DNA of 64,000 nt from JAIBBV01 sp044347745 (GTDB taxonomy: Bacteria; Bdellovibrionota_C; UBA2361; JAFLCA01). Under the pieces are notes generated by a model that had not been told where the DNA came from, did no database searches, and saw only the letters and a list, made by a program, of their open reading frames with translations. The stretch spans positions 9,389 through 73,388 of the forward strand of contig JBIKUD010000014.1 in assembly GCA_044347745.1 (NCBI GenBank), in the 5' to 3' direction. A program made the position numbers and the translations under genes. How positions within the stretch are numbered: position 1 is the stretch's first letter; every line of letters begins with the position of its first letter. Below are positions 9,524 to 18,327 of this stretch, in pieces.

Positions 9524-11197
9524 ATGTTTGCTGTGTTAGGTCGTCGATTTTTAGTATTGCTTACTTCCTTTACCCTGGTGCTTTTTGTCGCCTCCTGTAA
9601 CAAAGGCGAAAAGGCCTCTCAAGGTCTCCTTGACTCGGTCTCGGCACAGCGTGTGCCAGGCCAAGCCATTGCTTTTTTGACCTGGGACTCTTCCAGACCA
9701 GCATACACAGCATTTAGGCAAACAGCTTGGGGAAGTAGCGGAAACGTTGCCTTACTCGATTCAGTGAGAAAACTTGGCGAGCAGTCAAAACTAGCCGAAG
9801 TAGAAAAACTCGTAGAGATTTTTATTAAGTCGGGAGTACTTACCACTTCGGCTGGTGAGCCAGAAGTGATTCGAGATGGCGCAGCCTTCTTAACGCTAGC
9901 GACTGGCAACAGCAAGCCAAGCTTCGCGGTATATGCCCATTCCGACCAAAACTCAAATTTAAAAGATAAACTTACCGCAATTGAAAGCCTGTTAAAATCC
10001 GAGGGCTTTACGCCACAAAAGCGCAGCCAGGCGCCCGAAGGATTTTCGGTAAGCATTGGGGGCGAACAACCCATAACCTTGCACTTCGCCGCCGTCATTG
10101 ATGCTTTGGCAATCAGCTCGAGTGAAGAGCTACTTGCCGGCGGATTTGCCCAGCCTAAAGGTGAAGCAGTTAACCAACTTCGCCAAGACCCTGCCTTACA
10201 GTCGACCCTTGCAAGTTTACCTTCAGCGGAAAGTCAATTTAGTTTCGCCTATGTAAAAATTGACCAGCTTGTGCAGACCATAAAAGCGTCACTGCCACAA
10301 ACCGAGCAAACCAAAAGCACACATGAAATCTTAGCTGCTTCACCAGCCAAGGCTCTGGTTTTATCTCGGCATATGAGCAGTTCTCTCAGTGATGCGATCC
10401 GACTCACCCTTCTGCCCCAAACTGAGGATCAGAAGCGTTGGATTGACGCCTTAAGCGGCAGCGGCAAATTATTTTCTTTCCAAAAACTGCCAGGAGATGT
10501 GCTTATTGGATTAACTATCGATGGAAAACTTCTTGAGAACCTAAAAAATACCGCATTATCTGAGGCAAGCGCTGAAATGAAACAGGCACTTGAGGCTCAG
10601 CTTCGCATGTTTGATGGCCTTGAAAGTTTTTCAATTGCCCTTCGATCGGGATCGGCAGGTTCACCGTTTCCTGAGTTAGTTTTAGCCGCAACCGGAACCA
10701 GTGTTGACGCGATTGCAAGCGGATTTAAAACAGGAGTCGAACAAATTGTTGGCTCTATGAATTTAAATTTGGGAAGCTGGCAAAAAAAGGAAGTTGAAAA
10801 ATCAAACTGCGAATATTTGATGAGCCCGCTTGGCATTGGCGCGTTTCTGGCCAAGGCACCTGGTTCAGTAGTGTTAGCCTCCACAGAAGCCTCGGTTGCT
10901 GAGGTTCTAAAAGCACAACAAGGTAAATCGCCGAGTCTAGAAAGCAATTTACCCAAAGGAGCGAGAGATCTCCTGAAATCGGGCGCAAGCTTGGGCTTCT
11001 CATACGCAAACTTTCACCGTATTGGCTCACTAATTGAGCAAGTACAAGGAAGTTTGGCTCTTTTTACAGGCGGTCAAGGCGGCGCAGACGCGAGCCAAAT
11101 CAAGCAATTAAAAGACATGGGGGTAGTTGCTTCGCGCCTCTCGAGAAACGGCGAAACGCTCGCCGTTGATTTAAATTATGAGCAAGGACAGCCTTAG
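9524..11197 (+). CDS. Large lipoprotein of unknown function
   Basis: A 557-residue protein with an ATG start. A lipoprotein signal ends VASCNKG, with the Cys at about residue 25. The mature protein has repeated features such as VPGQAIAFLTWDSS, LPSAESQFSFAYVKID and ALVLSRHMSSSLSDA, suggesting two similar alpha/beta lobes. This is reminiscent of DUF3352-type surface proteins, but that is only an impression. There are no catalytic motifs. Residue +2 after the Cys is Asn, so outer-membrane sorting is plausible. It lies on the plus strand 80 bases downstream of the secreted protein gene. Confidence 0.65.
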   Translation: MFAVLGRRFLVLLTSFTLVLFVASCNKGEKASQGLLDSVSAQRVPGQAIAFLTWDSSRPAYTAFRQTAWGSSGNVALLDSVRKLGEQSKLAEVEKLVEIFIKSGVLTTSAGEPEVIRDGAAFLTLATGNSKPSFAVYAHSDQNSNLKDKLTAIESLLKSEGFTPQKRSQAPEGFSVSIGGEQPITLHFAAVIDALAISSSEELLAGGFAQPKGEAVNQLRQDPALQSTLASLPSAESQFSFAYVKIDQLVQTIKASLPQTEQTKSTHEILAASPAKALVLSRHMSSSLSDAIRLTLLPQTEDQKRWIDALSGSGKLFSFQKLPGDVLIGLTIDGKLLENLKNTALSEASAEMKQALEAQLRMFDGLESFSIALRSGSAGSPFPELVLAATGTSVDAIASGFKTGVEQIVGSMNLNLGSWQKKEVEKSNCEYLMSPLGIGAFLAKAPGSVVLASTEASVAEVLKAQQGKSPSLESNLPKGARDLLKSGASLGFSYANFHRIGSLIEQVQGSLALFTGGQGGADASQIKQLKDMGVVASRLSRNGETLAVDLNYEQGQP

Positions 11198-11443
11198 TTT
11201 TTTCCATAACGGCAAATTGTGCGCCTCTGTTTTTGAGAAGCTCACGTGACTGGTGTCCGCAGCGAATATTAGGCATAAACAAAACGCCGTTTCCTTAGTT
11301 TTTGGAATCAGCCGCCCGGCTACCCTCATCGAAATTTAATGAGTGTGCAGAGGCACGCCCTTTTTTTGGCTAAGCTGCCCCGTGCTTAGGGGCCACTTAC
11401 ATACTAACAGGTTTCGCCAGGCTTAATTTAAATAAGAGGTTCT

Positions 11444-11659
11444 ATGGATACGTTGGCTAAATTAATGGAAATTTCATCCCGCCTTGAACACCTAGAAGGC
11501 GCCGCACAATGGATTACAAAAGAAACGGTGCATACTGATAATGTAATTTCTCAGACCGGTACACTTATTTTGACCATTGCCGATGACCTTCGCGAAAAAG
11601 TGTATCAGATCGTTAAAGAACTCGAGCTTCGCGGGGCTGAGAACGAAAATTTCCACTAG
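11444..11659 (+). CDS. Small hypothetical protein
   Basis: A 71-residue acidic, helical protein starting at ATG with AAGAGG 5 bases upstream. It has no signal peptide, membrane segment or cysteine. The sequence looks like two amphipathic helices (ISSRLEHLEGAAQWITKE and LTIADDLREKVYQIVKELE). I do not recognise it. The good ribosome binding site and compact helical composition favour a real gene. The flanking gaps of about 250 bases on each side leave it as a single transcription unit. Confidence 0.55.
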   Translation: MDTLAKLMEISSRLEHLEGAAQWITKETVHTDNVISQTGTLILTIADDLREKVYQIVKELELRGAENENFH

Positions 11660-11805
11660 AAAAGATTTTGTAAAATAAGCATTTCCAGCGCGATTAAAAT
11701 CTCAGCCAGTGAAAGAGCCTACTAGGCATCTTTCGTCCTAAGGGTCGTTTCCATTAGTGCTGACAGGCATGCGGCAGCCGCCCACCCTGCCCCTACGAGG
11801 GCCTC

Positions 11806-11840
11806 ATTGTCTTACGCTCAGAAAGTATAAAAAAGACAAT
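11806..11840 (+). other. Inverted repeat, possible hairpin in an intergenic region
   Basis: ATTGTCTT (11806-11813) and AAGACAAT (11833-11840) are a perfect 8-base inverted repeat separated by 19 bases, in the 270-base gap upstream of the gene at 11933. No T-run follows, so a terminator is unlikely. It could be an operator or an RNA structure. The rest of the 11660-11932 gap shows no recognisable RNA gene. Confidence 0.35.
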
Positions 11841-11932
11841 AATTTTAGCTATCTACCATTTTTGGTGGATCAGTTTACTTATTCAATCGGATTAGGGTAT
11901 TAGAAACAACTCCCTTTTCTTGGTTGAGTACA

Positions 11933-12340
11933 ATGGGTCAGGCGGCAACACCACTATCACAAAAAATTACGGCAAGCGTAGGTCTTGCGCCTGCAAACCG
12001 CAGCGAAGCGCTGCGCTTTACCGGCTCTAAAGAAGTAGCTGTTTTGGGCTTAATTTTGGCGTTTTTGCAAATCCTTGATGGGGTACTTACCGCTGTTGGG
12101 GTCAGTCATTTTGGCACAAGCATTGAAGGCAATGTTTTAATCCGCCACCTTATGGAACAAGTGGGATACGTAGAAGCTCTCATTCTGGTCAAGGGCTTTG
12201 CGCTCTGTGTTATCGCAGCTCTTTGCACACTTGCTGGGAAAGTTCGGTGGCTCGGTTTGGCCATGCGCGGTATCGCAGTAATATATGTTACGGCGGCAGT
12301 TATTCCCTGGTCCTTCGTAATTGCTAAACACATCTTATAA
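11933..12340 (+). CDS. Small integral membrane protein, DUF5658-like
   Basis: About 135 residues with three or four hydrophobic segments: VAVLGLILAFLQILDGVLTA, then after a loop VEALILVKGFALCVIAALC, then MRGIAVIYVTAAVIPWSFV. The pattern LQILDGVLT followed by a Glu/Asn-containing loop (SIEGNVLIRHLM) matches what I recall of the DUF5658 family, whose function is unknown. An in-frame TTG at 11924 could add three residues; ATG at 11933 is preferred. A small hairpin (TTAGCTC-TTT-GAGCTAA, 12342-12358) follows the stop but has no T-run. Confidence 0.6.
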   Translation: MGQAATPLSQKITASVGLAPANRSEALRFTGSKEVAVLGLILAFLQILDGVLTAVGVSHFGTSIEGNVLIRHLMEQVGYVEALILVKGFALCVIAALCTLAGKVRWLGLAMRGIAVIYVTAAVIPWSFVIAKHIL

Positions 12341-12503
12341 GTTAGCTCTTTGAGCTAAGAGTTCCTCGTACCTAACTCACGGCTCCCGATACAACGGCAC
12401 AGATTGTGCTTATTTCAGATTTATTCAGGGCCCCATACGCCATGGTGCCGTTTAAGGCCGAGCCTCTAGCCTCTTACTGATTTCGAAGACGGGATATATA
12501 CTC

Positions 12504-13568
12504 ATGCTCATGCACAAAAACATCCTTGCCCATTGGTCAAAACTCCTCATAACTGCCGTGTTTTTGCTTGGCGTTGTCGCCACAGCAGAGGCCGCAACCA
12601 AATGGCGAGGTATGCAAGTGGCTTCAGATATTGATGCAGCAGGGATTGCCGTATTGGAATCATGGAACGTCAACATTGTGCGTTACCAGCTTATTTGGGG
12701 GGCCCCAGCCGACACAGCATCCTTAAGTGAGTATCAAGTGTGGTTAGACGGGGAACTAGATAAACTTGAGGCCCTCATGCCAAGCTTTGACAGCGCCGGA
12801 ATCAAAGTGCTGGTAGTGCTACAGTCGCCACCAGGAGGACTTGCAACCTTATCACCTAAGATGTACCGCATGTTTAAAGAAAGTTGGGCTAGCGATGCGT
12901 TTTTGGATACCTGGGATACCATTGCAACACGACTCAAAGACTACCCTGCTCTCTTCGGTTACGATTTATTAAATGAGCCCGCAGCCGATCCAAAATACGT
13001 GACGGCAGGAATTAAAAAGTTAAATGAAATTTTCCTTGAAGTAGCACAGAGAATTAGAGCAATCGACAGTAACCCAGAGCATTACTTGGTGCTTGAGCCC
13101 TATTATGGAGACCAAGCCAAGCTGCGCTACCTCGACCTACTGCCAGCCTCGATTCCAGGAGTGCTCTACAGCGCACATTTTTATTATCCTTTAAGCTTTC
13201 AGCATCAAACGCCTACTAAACCCAAAAAGTATCCGGGCCCTGGATTTACAAAAAAGAAACTCGAGAAAAATTTGGCTGGAGTTGATAAATTTATGAAACG
13301 CCTCAAAGCGGCCGGACAACCAAAGGCGTTCCTTATTGGTGAATTTTCAGCACCGCGCATTGCGCCAAATGAAAGTAGCTATCGCTATCTTAAAGATGCA
13401 GTCAGTATTTTTCAGAAAAAAGGTTGGGATTGGATTTACCATGCCTTTCGAGAAGGGCTTGAGTGGAGTCTTGAGCATGGCTCAAACCCAAACAATACGA
13501 CCCCAACATCTACTCCAACAAAACGCTTGGTCTTTATGAAGAAGCAATTCGCTAAAAATACCCCTTAG
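12504..13568 (+). CDS. Secreted glycoside hydrolase family 5 enzyme
   Basis: Exported hydrolase of beta-linked glycans (cellulase superfamily). The 354 residues begin with a signal peptide ending AEAAT near residue 31. The (beta/alpha)8 domain carries the two expected catalytic glutamates: the acid/base in YDLLNEP (E158) and the nucleophile in FLIGEFS (E280). It also has the strand YSAHFYYP and a Trp-rich strand near 315 (KKGWDWIYHAF). The substrate cannot be told from sequence. There is no carbohydrate-binding module. It converges on the kinase gene with a 20-base gap. Confidence 0.85.
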   Translation: MLMHKNILAHWSKLLITAVFLLGVVATAEAATKWRGMQVASDIDAAGIAVLESWNVNIVRYQLIWGAPADTASLSEYQVWLDGELDKLEALMPSFDSAGIKVLVVLQSPPGGLATLSPKMYRMFKESWASDAFLDTWDTIATRLKDYPALFGYDLLNEPAADPKYVTAGIKKLNEIFLEVAQRIRAIDSNPEHYLVLEPYYGDQAKLRYLDLLPASIPGVLYSAHFYYPLSFQHQTPTKPKKYPGPGFTKKKLEKNLAGVDKFMKRLKAAGQPKAFLIGEFSAPRIAPNESSYRYLKDAVSIFQKKGWDWIYHAFREGLEWSLEHGSNPNNTTPTSTPTKRLVFMKKQFAKNTP

Positions 13569-13588
13569 CGATTCTGATGTTGCTGGAC

Positions 13589-14917
13589 TCAGCTAGTCTT
13601 ACGTTGGACCACAAACTTGTGTCGTTCTTGAAGCTTTAGATCTACAACCTCGCCGTGAATGCTTAGGTCATCAAAAGAAGAAATTTTTAGCTTCATGCCA
13701 TCTCTTCCGCATTCAATATCTCCGCCCTTAGCCACAGCACCTGAACGGCAATGGTCCATTCCACTCCAAAACTGAATCCCCTCTGGAGTCACGGTCAAGC
13801 GTAATGGCCGCTTAATATTCGTGCCGCCGTACAACTCAAGATTCCCATGATACTCCCCAGCGAGTAACAGCGGGGCCTCAATATACTTTTGGACACCGAA
13901 CACGGCCCCGAGCAAGCTCAGCACCAGGCTAGTGCCCAAGATAACCCAGCGCATCAACTTGCTTCCTGAGGACTTTTTCTCCAGCAGCGCGCTAGATAAT
14001 GCGCTTTTTTCACAGAATCTCTGAGTTTGCGTATCTCGGCTTTTTTCAGCGGCAAACTCATCTTCGGGTGCCGGAATTGAAGCAAAGGCCAGGCGCATTT
14101 CTTCGGCAGTTTGAAAACGATCAAGCGGATTTAAGGCCGTAGCTGCGTCAATAATTCCCAAATACTTCCGGGGTAGTCCCGTTAAACTAATTCGAGGCAA
14201 TTCGAATCGAGTGCGAATCAAATACTCGAGGGCCTCATTTCCAGACTTATCACTTAATCGGCGTTTACCAGACAAAACTTCGAATAGCATCAAGCCAACT
14301 GCGTAAATATCTCCGCGCTGATCATACTGGCTATCACGCACATACTCGGGCGGCATATATTGCGCTGTGCCCAACAAGATTCCGGTCTTGGTAAGACTCT
14401 CAAAGTTACCCCATTTCATGAGACCTAAATCGCTAATTTTAGCCACACCATCTTCGCGAATGAGGACATTTTCAAGTTTCATGTCGCGATGTACCACATC
14501 TTGGGCGTGCAAAGCAGTCAGACCAGAAAGCACTTGCATGAAGATGGAATCAATTTCTGCATATTTAAACCGTTTAGTGCGGAAGAGTTTACCTAAGTCC
14601 GCGCCAGGCACGTACTCCATGGTAAATGCGATGCTATCTCCCAAATGAATCAAATCATACGCTTCAACAATCTGAGGGTGCCGCATAGTTTGACAAATCT
14701 TTAGCTCACCCAAAAAACGTTCAAGCGTATTTTCATCGAAAGCCGAGTTGTTCATCAGAATTTTGAGTGCAACCTCTTTGCCCTCGTTTTTTTTATCGCG
14801 CACTAAATACACCGCGCCGGCCGCTCCCTCTCCCAGAACGGAAATCATCTCGAACCGATCCGCTAAGGCCGGTCGAGATCTCAAGATTTGAGTTGTTCCT
14901 GTTTCCTCTAAATGCAC
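13589..14917 (-). CDS. Hanks-type Ser/Thr protein kinase with transmembrane segment
   Basis: Membrane-anchored protein kinase of 442 residues. The cytoplasmic kinase domain shows the Gly loop GEGAAGAVYLV (29-39), the ATP-binding Lys in EVALKIL (K52), the catalytic loop HRDMKLEN (143-150), DLG at 163-165 in place of DFG, GTAQYMPPEY as activation segment and APE equivalent, and GDIYAVG. All catalytic residues are present. A membrane segment (MRWVILGTSLVLSLLGAVFG) near 325 is followed by a periplasmic domain of about 95 residues, probably beta-rich and perhaps a sensor. FHA proteins at 24 kb would be natural phosphothreonine readers, but a link is speculative. Confidence 0.92.
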   Translation of the reverse strand: MHLEETGTTQILRSRPALADRFEMISVLGEGAAGAVYLVRDKKNEGKEVALKILMNNSAFDENTLERFLGELKICQTMRHPQIVEAYDLIHLGDSIAFTMEYVPGADLGKLFRTKRFKYAEIDSIFMQVLSGLTALHAQDVVHRDMKLENVLIREDGVAKISDLGLMKWGNFESLTKTGILLGTAQYMPPEYVRDSQYDQRGDIYAVGLMLFEVLSGKRRLSDKSGNEALEYLIRTRFELPRISLTGLPRKYLGIIDAATALNPLDRFQTAEEMRLAFASIPAPEDEFAAEKSRDTQTQRFCEKSALSSALLEKKSSGSKLMRWVILGTSLVLSLLGAVFGVQKYIEAPLLLAGEYHGNLELYGGTNIKRPLRLTVTPEGIQFWSGMDHCRSGAVAKGGDIECGRDGMKLKISSFDDLSIHGEVVDLKLQERHKFVVQRKTS

Positions 14918-15096
14918 GATGTTAGCCTTCCCTCGGGGTATAGTTCCCTAGGATGCTTATCGGCAGTTTTAAAAAGAAGGTTTAAGCTCTGCTCTTGGGC
15001 CAAAGAAGCTAAATAAAACAAATAATTATAATAGGTTAAGGATATCAGCCAAGCCCAAACTTCCTTGCACCTAAGTCTACAGCGTAGAGAGTAGAG

Positions 15097-15561
15097 TTAA
15101 GGCACAAACTCGTAATTAAGTAACATGGGCACACCAGCTCGCTTAATTTCAATGCTCGGCTTTTCAACCTGCGAGATAAAACTAAGAGCATATGTAGGAA
15201 AGCTGTTGGGGTCATACACTATGAAACCATGGGCAGCCACCAGCACATCGGCCGATTGAATTCCAAGAAGATCATATACGCTTTGAGAGCGGATATCGAA
15301 TAGTCGATATTCCGGCAAATTGCCGCCGCCACCAGCATCTCGCGGACCTCTAAACACGGTTACCATGCGAATGCTATTCACTTCGCCACCACGAGCGACT
15401 GCAGCATCATACTTAGCTTTTGAAACTTGAATGTTGCGGGTCGTTTGTCCTAAGGGAGTTCCGCCGCTGCGGACAGAACTAATAGGCACCCCCTGCTGCA
15501 TTTTCGAAGCCGCACATCCAGTGAATAAAAGCACGACTAATGCGATCAGAATAATTCTCAT
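15097..15561 (-). CDS. Lipoprotein with PDZ-like C-terminal domain
   Basis: A 154-residue lipoprotein: LVVLLFTGCAAS is a clean lipobox. The C-terminal 70 residues (YRLFDIRSQSVYDLLGIQ, then SADVLVAAHGF and PSIEIKRAGVPMLLNYEF) have the phase of the PDZ-like half-domain seen in GspC-type proteins, in which a protein dips back on itself with 'LGIQSADVL'. No type II secretion genes are adjacent. It overlaps the start region of gmk by 4 bases, so it is translationally coupled to gmk. The PDZ call is moderate; the role is unknown. Confidence 0.6.
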   Translation of the reverse strand: MRIILIALVVLLFTGCAASKMQQGVPISSVRSGGTPLGQTTRNIQVSKAKYDAAVARGGEVNSIRMVTVFRGPRDAGGGGNLPEYRLFDIRSQSVYDLLGIQSADVLVAAHGFIVYDPNSFPTYALSFISQVEKPSIEIKRAGVPMLLNYEFVP

Positions 15562-16244
15562 GGGTTCCTTATTTGAGAAAATACCGTTGAATCAAGGGTA
15601 CAAAACCGCTTCACCTCCGCTTCATCCAACCGACTGAAACGCGAGCGCTCTGCTTCAAAAATAGATTTTACTCGCGAATATGTATGATCAAGGGTGTCAT
15701 TTACCACCAAATAATCAAGGAAGGCACGTTTATCGACCAAAGCCTGCACTTTTGAAAACTCCCGTTGTGCAGTTTCTAGCCGCGTGCGCAGTTCGCCTTC
15801 GCTAGCAGAACCACGGGCTTTAAGCCTCCGCACAAGCTCTGCACTCGATGGCGGGGCCAGAAAAACAATAATGGTATTCTGTGGAAGTCTCTGTTTAAAA
15901 TTTAACGCGCCGCCAATATCGATATCTAGCAGCAAATCGTGTGTGCCTGCGAGTGTTCCTGACACCGCTGAATTTAGGGTACCATAGCGGTTGCCATGGA
16001 TTTCCTCCCACTCAAAAAAAGCGCCTTCGTCTATCTTTTGCTGAAATCCTTGATGACTCACAAAAAAATAGGAAAGTCCCTCTCTTTCGTTGGGGCGAGG
16101 GCTGCGCGTCGTAACTGAAATTGAGAGAGTTAATCCATCGGGATAATCCGTAAGCAAGCGATCGGCGATAGTAGTTTTACCGCCCCCTGCTGGACCTACG
16201 AGACAAAACAACAATCCCGACCTGCGTACATTCATGGTTACCAC
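15558..16244 (-). CDS. gmk: Guanylate kinase
   Basis: Converts GMP to GDP with ATP. The 228-residue protein has the P-loop GPAGGGKTT near residue 19, the GMP-binding block SVTTRSPRPNEREGLSYFFV, FEWEEIHGNRYGT, and LLDIDIGGALNFKQ with a late LVVND strand. It follows yicC on the same strand by 14 bases, the usual YicC-Gmk order. Here the downstream rpoZ and rel are elsewhere, and a lipoprotein gene occupies their place. Confidence 0.95.
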   Translation of the reverse strand: MVTMNVRRSGLLFCLVGPAGGGKTTIADRLLTDYPDGLTLSISVTTRSPRPNEREGLSYFFVSHQGFQQKIDEGAFFEWEEIHGNRYGTLNSAVSGTLAGTHDLLLDIDIGGALNFKQRLPQNTIIVFLAPPSSAELVRRLKARGSASEGELRTRLETAQREFSKVQALVDKRAFLDYLVVNDTLDHTYSRVKSIFEAERSRFSRLDEAEVKRFCTLDSTVFSQIRNP

Positions 16245-16258
16245 TCGCTTACCTGGAA

Positions 16259-17176
16259 TTACTCCAAATTTTGAACCTGCTCTCTCATTTTTTCGAGCTC
16301 CCCTTTGGCGTCAACTACCAAATGCTGAATACCCGCATCCTGAGCTTTGGAGCCGATGGTGTTAAACTCTCGGCCCAATTCTTGGAAAAGGAATTCTAAC
16401 TTACGTCCCGCGCCCTTAGTTTGTAAAACTGCGCGAATTTGTTTGCTATGACTCACAATTCGCACAAGCTCTTCGTGGATATCGCTCCGATCAGCAAGGA
16501 GCGCAACCTCTTGAGCCACGCGAGAGGCATCAAGAGATGGACCTCCTGACAAACTTGCAATTCGCTTTTGCAATTTTTCCCGAAGCGCCAGGACTACTTT
16601 TTTACGCTCACGTTCAATTGTTGCCTGTATACGATCAACAGCCGTAAGCCGTGCTGCAATATCGGCCCCCAACCGTTGGCCCTCAAGTGCACGCATACGA
16701 CACAATTTGCCTACGGCAGCAGAAATACCTCGCATCAAAGGCGCATGCTCAACCGAGATGCTCGATTCAGGCTCTGCAACATCAAGAACCTCTCTGCGTG
16801 CTAAAATTGCGGTCAACATTTCCTCTCTCTCTTCTCGGGGCGATAAGCCCCCGCGCTTCCAAGCGGCCTCATAACGTTTGAGCAGCGCATCAAAAAGATC
16901 TGAATCAAAACGCACCCGTGCGCCTTGAGTTTTTGCAGACGCACGGAATACGGATATTTCTACCCGTCCGCGCTCTAGCTTTGAGGAAACCATCTCTCTA
17001 ATCTCGTTTTCAAATGCTGCATACTGCCGAGGTAATTTGAGGGTAAGATCTAAGTAGCGCGAATTAACCGATCGAGCCTCAATTTCTATACTGACGCCAG
17101 CGGACTGTACCTTACTGGCACCAAACCCCGTCATACTCATGAGCGCTGCGCCACTTCGACCTTTTTGTTTTGCCAT
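16259..17176 (-). CDS. yicC: YicC family endoribonuclease-like protein
   Basis: YicC-family protein; in E. coli the family is linked to RNA turnover. The 305-residue product starts at MAKQKGRSG; the ATG at 17176 leaves 1 base after the hldE stop, so a longer upstream start is unlikely. Family hallmarks are MSMTGFG near the N-terminus, IEARSVNSRYLDLTLKLP, RGRVEISV, and the C-terminal GRKLEFLFQELGREFNT block ending with KAQDAGIQHLVVDAKGELEKMREQ. It lies directly upstream of gmk. Confidence 0.93.
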   Translation of the reverse strand: MAKQKGRSGAALMSMTGFGASKVQSAGVSIEIEARSVNSRYLDLTLKLPRQYAAFENEIREMVSSKLERGRVEISVFRASAKTQGARVRFDSDLFDALLKRYEAAWKRGGLSPREEREEMLTAILARREVLDVAEPESSISVEHAPLMRGISAAVGKLCRMRALEGQRLGADIAARLTAVDRIQATIERERKKVVLALREKLQKRIASLSGGPSLDASRVAQEVALLADRSDIHEELVRIVSHSKQIRAVLQTKGAGRKLEFLFQELGREFNTIGSKAQDAGIQHLVVDAKGELEKMREQVQNLE

Positions 17177-17177
17177 A

Positions 17178-18200
17178 TTAAGCAGCCCCCTTTTGCACTG
17201 TTTGGCGCTCAATTTCGCGACGCAATTTAGCTTCGGTAATGGCAACCGTACCAACTTCGGACACGACAACACCGGCAGCAATATTTGCAAAGTCGCCGGC
17301 AAGCACGGGAGAGGCTCCGACTGCCAAAGCTGCCGTAAATAGCGCAGTTACCGTATCTCCTGCACCACTTACATCAAATACTTCTTGAGCTATGGTTTCG
17401 ATAAATACCGGCGATTGCTGGGCACCCACAATAACGAGACCGTCTTCACCCAAAGTTATTACTATCATTTCGCTCCGCCATTTTTTAAGCAGCACTTGGG
17501 CGGCTGTCAGCGCAGATTCGCGACTTGTAATACTTACTCCTGATGCCAGTTCGGCTTCTTTGCGATTTGGTTTTGCTACGGTAAAACTTTTATACAAAGA
17601 ATAATTAGCAGGATGAGGGTCAACCACGAGAGGTCTTTTCGTAAGCTGAAATGCTCCTTTTTGATTATGCGCCTCGATCAGCTCTAACACCGCGGGGCAC
17701 ACAACTCCCTTACCGTAATCTGACAAAATTACTGCCTGCGCTTTCGTCAAATGGAATTCTACTTGTTTGGCGATTTTTTCTTGAAGTTCGGGAGGCAAGG
17801 AAGTGCGATCTTCTCGGTCAACTCGTAGGACCTGCTGTTTTTGTGCAACAACACGGGTTTTAAGCGAGGTTGGCCTCGAAGAATCTGAAACGACGCCGGT
17901 AGCATTCACCGCGTCTGCCTTAAGCAGAGCCATCACTGCTTCGGCTTCAGCATCTCGGCCAGTTAAACCCACGAGATCAACCTGACACCCAAGCTGCCTT
18001 AAATTACGCACGGCATTGGCGGCACCACCTAGTCTATCTTCTATGCGCTTCGTCTCTACAATCGGCACCGGAGCTTCTGGCGAAATACGAGAGACCGAGC
18101 CCCAGACGTAGCGATCTAAAATGACGTCACCAACTACCAGCACATGTAGCCCTCGAATTTTTTCGATAAGGTCAAAGAGATCTTTTTGACTGCTACGCAC
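17178..18200 (-). CDS. hldE: D-glycero-beta-D-manno-heptose-7-phosphate kinase (HldE kinase domain)
   Basis: PfkB-family kinase that phosphorylates heptose 7-phosphate for LPS inner-core synthesis. The 340 residues cover only the N-terminal kinase half of E. coli HldE; the nucleotidyltransferase half is absent and may be encoded elsewhere. Motifs are VVGDVILDRYVWG near 22, GGAANAVRNLRQLG near 60, VDPHPANY near 205, and the anion-hole motif DVSGAGDTVTALF near 275. It heads an LPS gene block with two heptosyltransferase genes, a Kdo kinase and a sugar epimerase on the same strand. Confidence 0.92.
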   Translation of the reverse strand: MRSSQKDLFDLIEKIRGLHVLVVGDVILDRYVWGSVSRISPEAPVPIVETKRIEDRLGGAANAVRNLRQLGCQVDLVGLTGRDAEAEAVMALLKADAVNATGVVSDSSRPTSLKTRVVAQKQQVLRVDREDRTSLPPELQEKIAKQVEFHLTKAQAVILSDYGKGVVCPAVLELIEAHNQKGAFQLTKRPLVVDPHPANYSLYKSFTVAKPNRKEAELASGVSITSRESALTAAQVLLKKWRSEMIVITLGEDGLVIVGAQQSPVFIETIAQEVFDVSGAGDTVTALFTAALAVGASPVLAGDFANIAAGVVVSEVGTVAITEAKLRREIERQTVQKGAA

Positions 18201-18248
18201 AGAAGCTTCCTTTCATGGTGCCAATTAGGCCGAGGCTTCAATACAGTA

Positions 18249-18260
18249 CCGAAGCTTCGG
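18249..18260. other. 12-base perfect palindrome upstream of hldE
   Basis: CCGAAGCTTCGG is self-complementary and lies about 50 bases upstream of the hldE start, in the short gap after the GT9 gene. It could be an operator or the stem of an RNA hairpin. No T-run follows on either strand. Confidence 0.35.
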
Positions 18261-18327
18261 CAATATTCAATTCATTTAGGGGCTTACGTGGCTTACTGTA
18301 GTAAGAAACGAACGGTACATCAAGAAC

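Noticed and set aside
12342..12358. Terminator after the DUF5658-like gene
   Set aside because: TTAGCTC/GAGCTAA is only a 7-base stem with a 3-base loop and no T-run; too weak to call.
17177..17302. Longer start for YicC
   Set aside because: It would overlap hldE; the ATG at 17176 gives the standard N-terminus.
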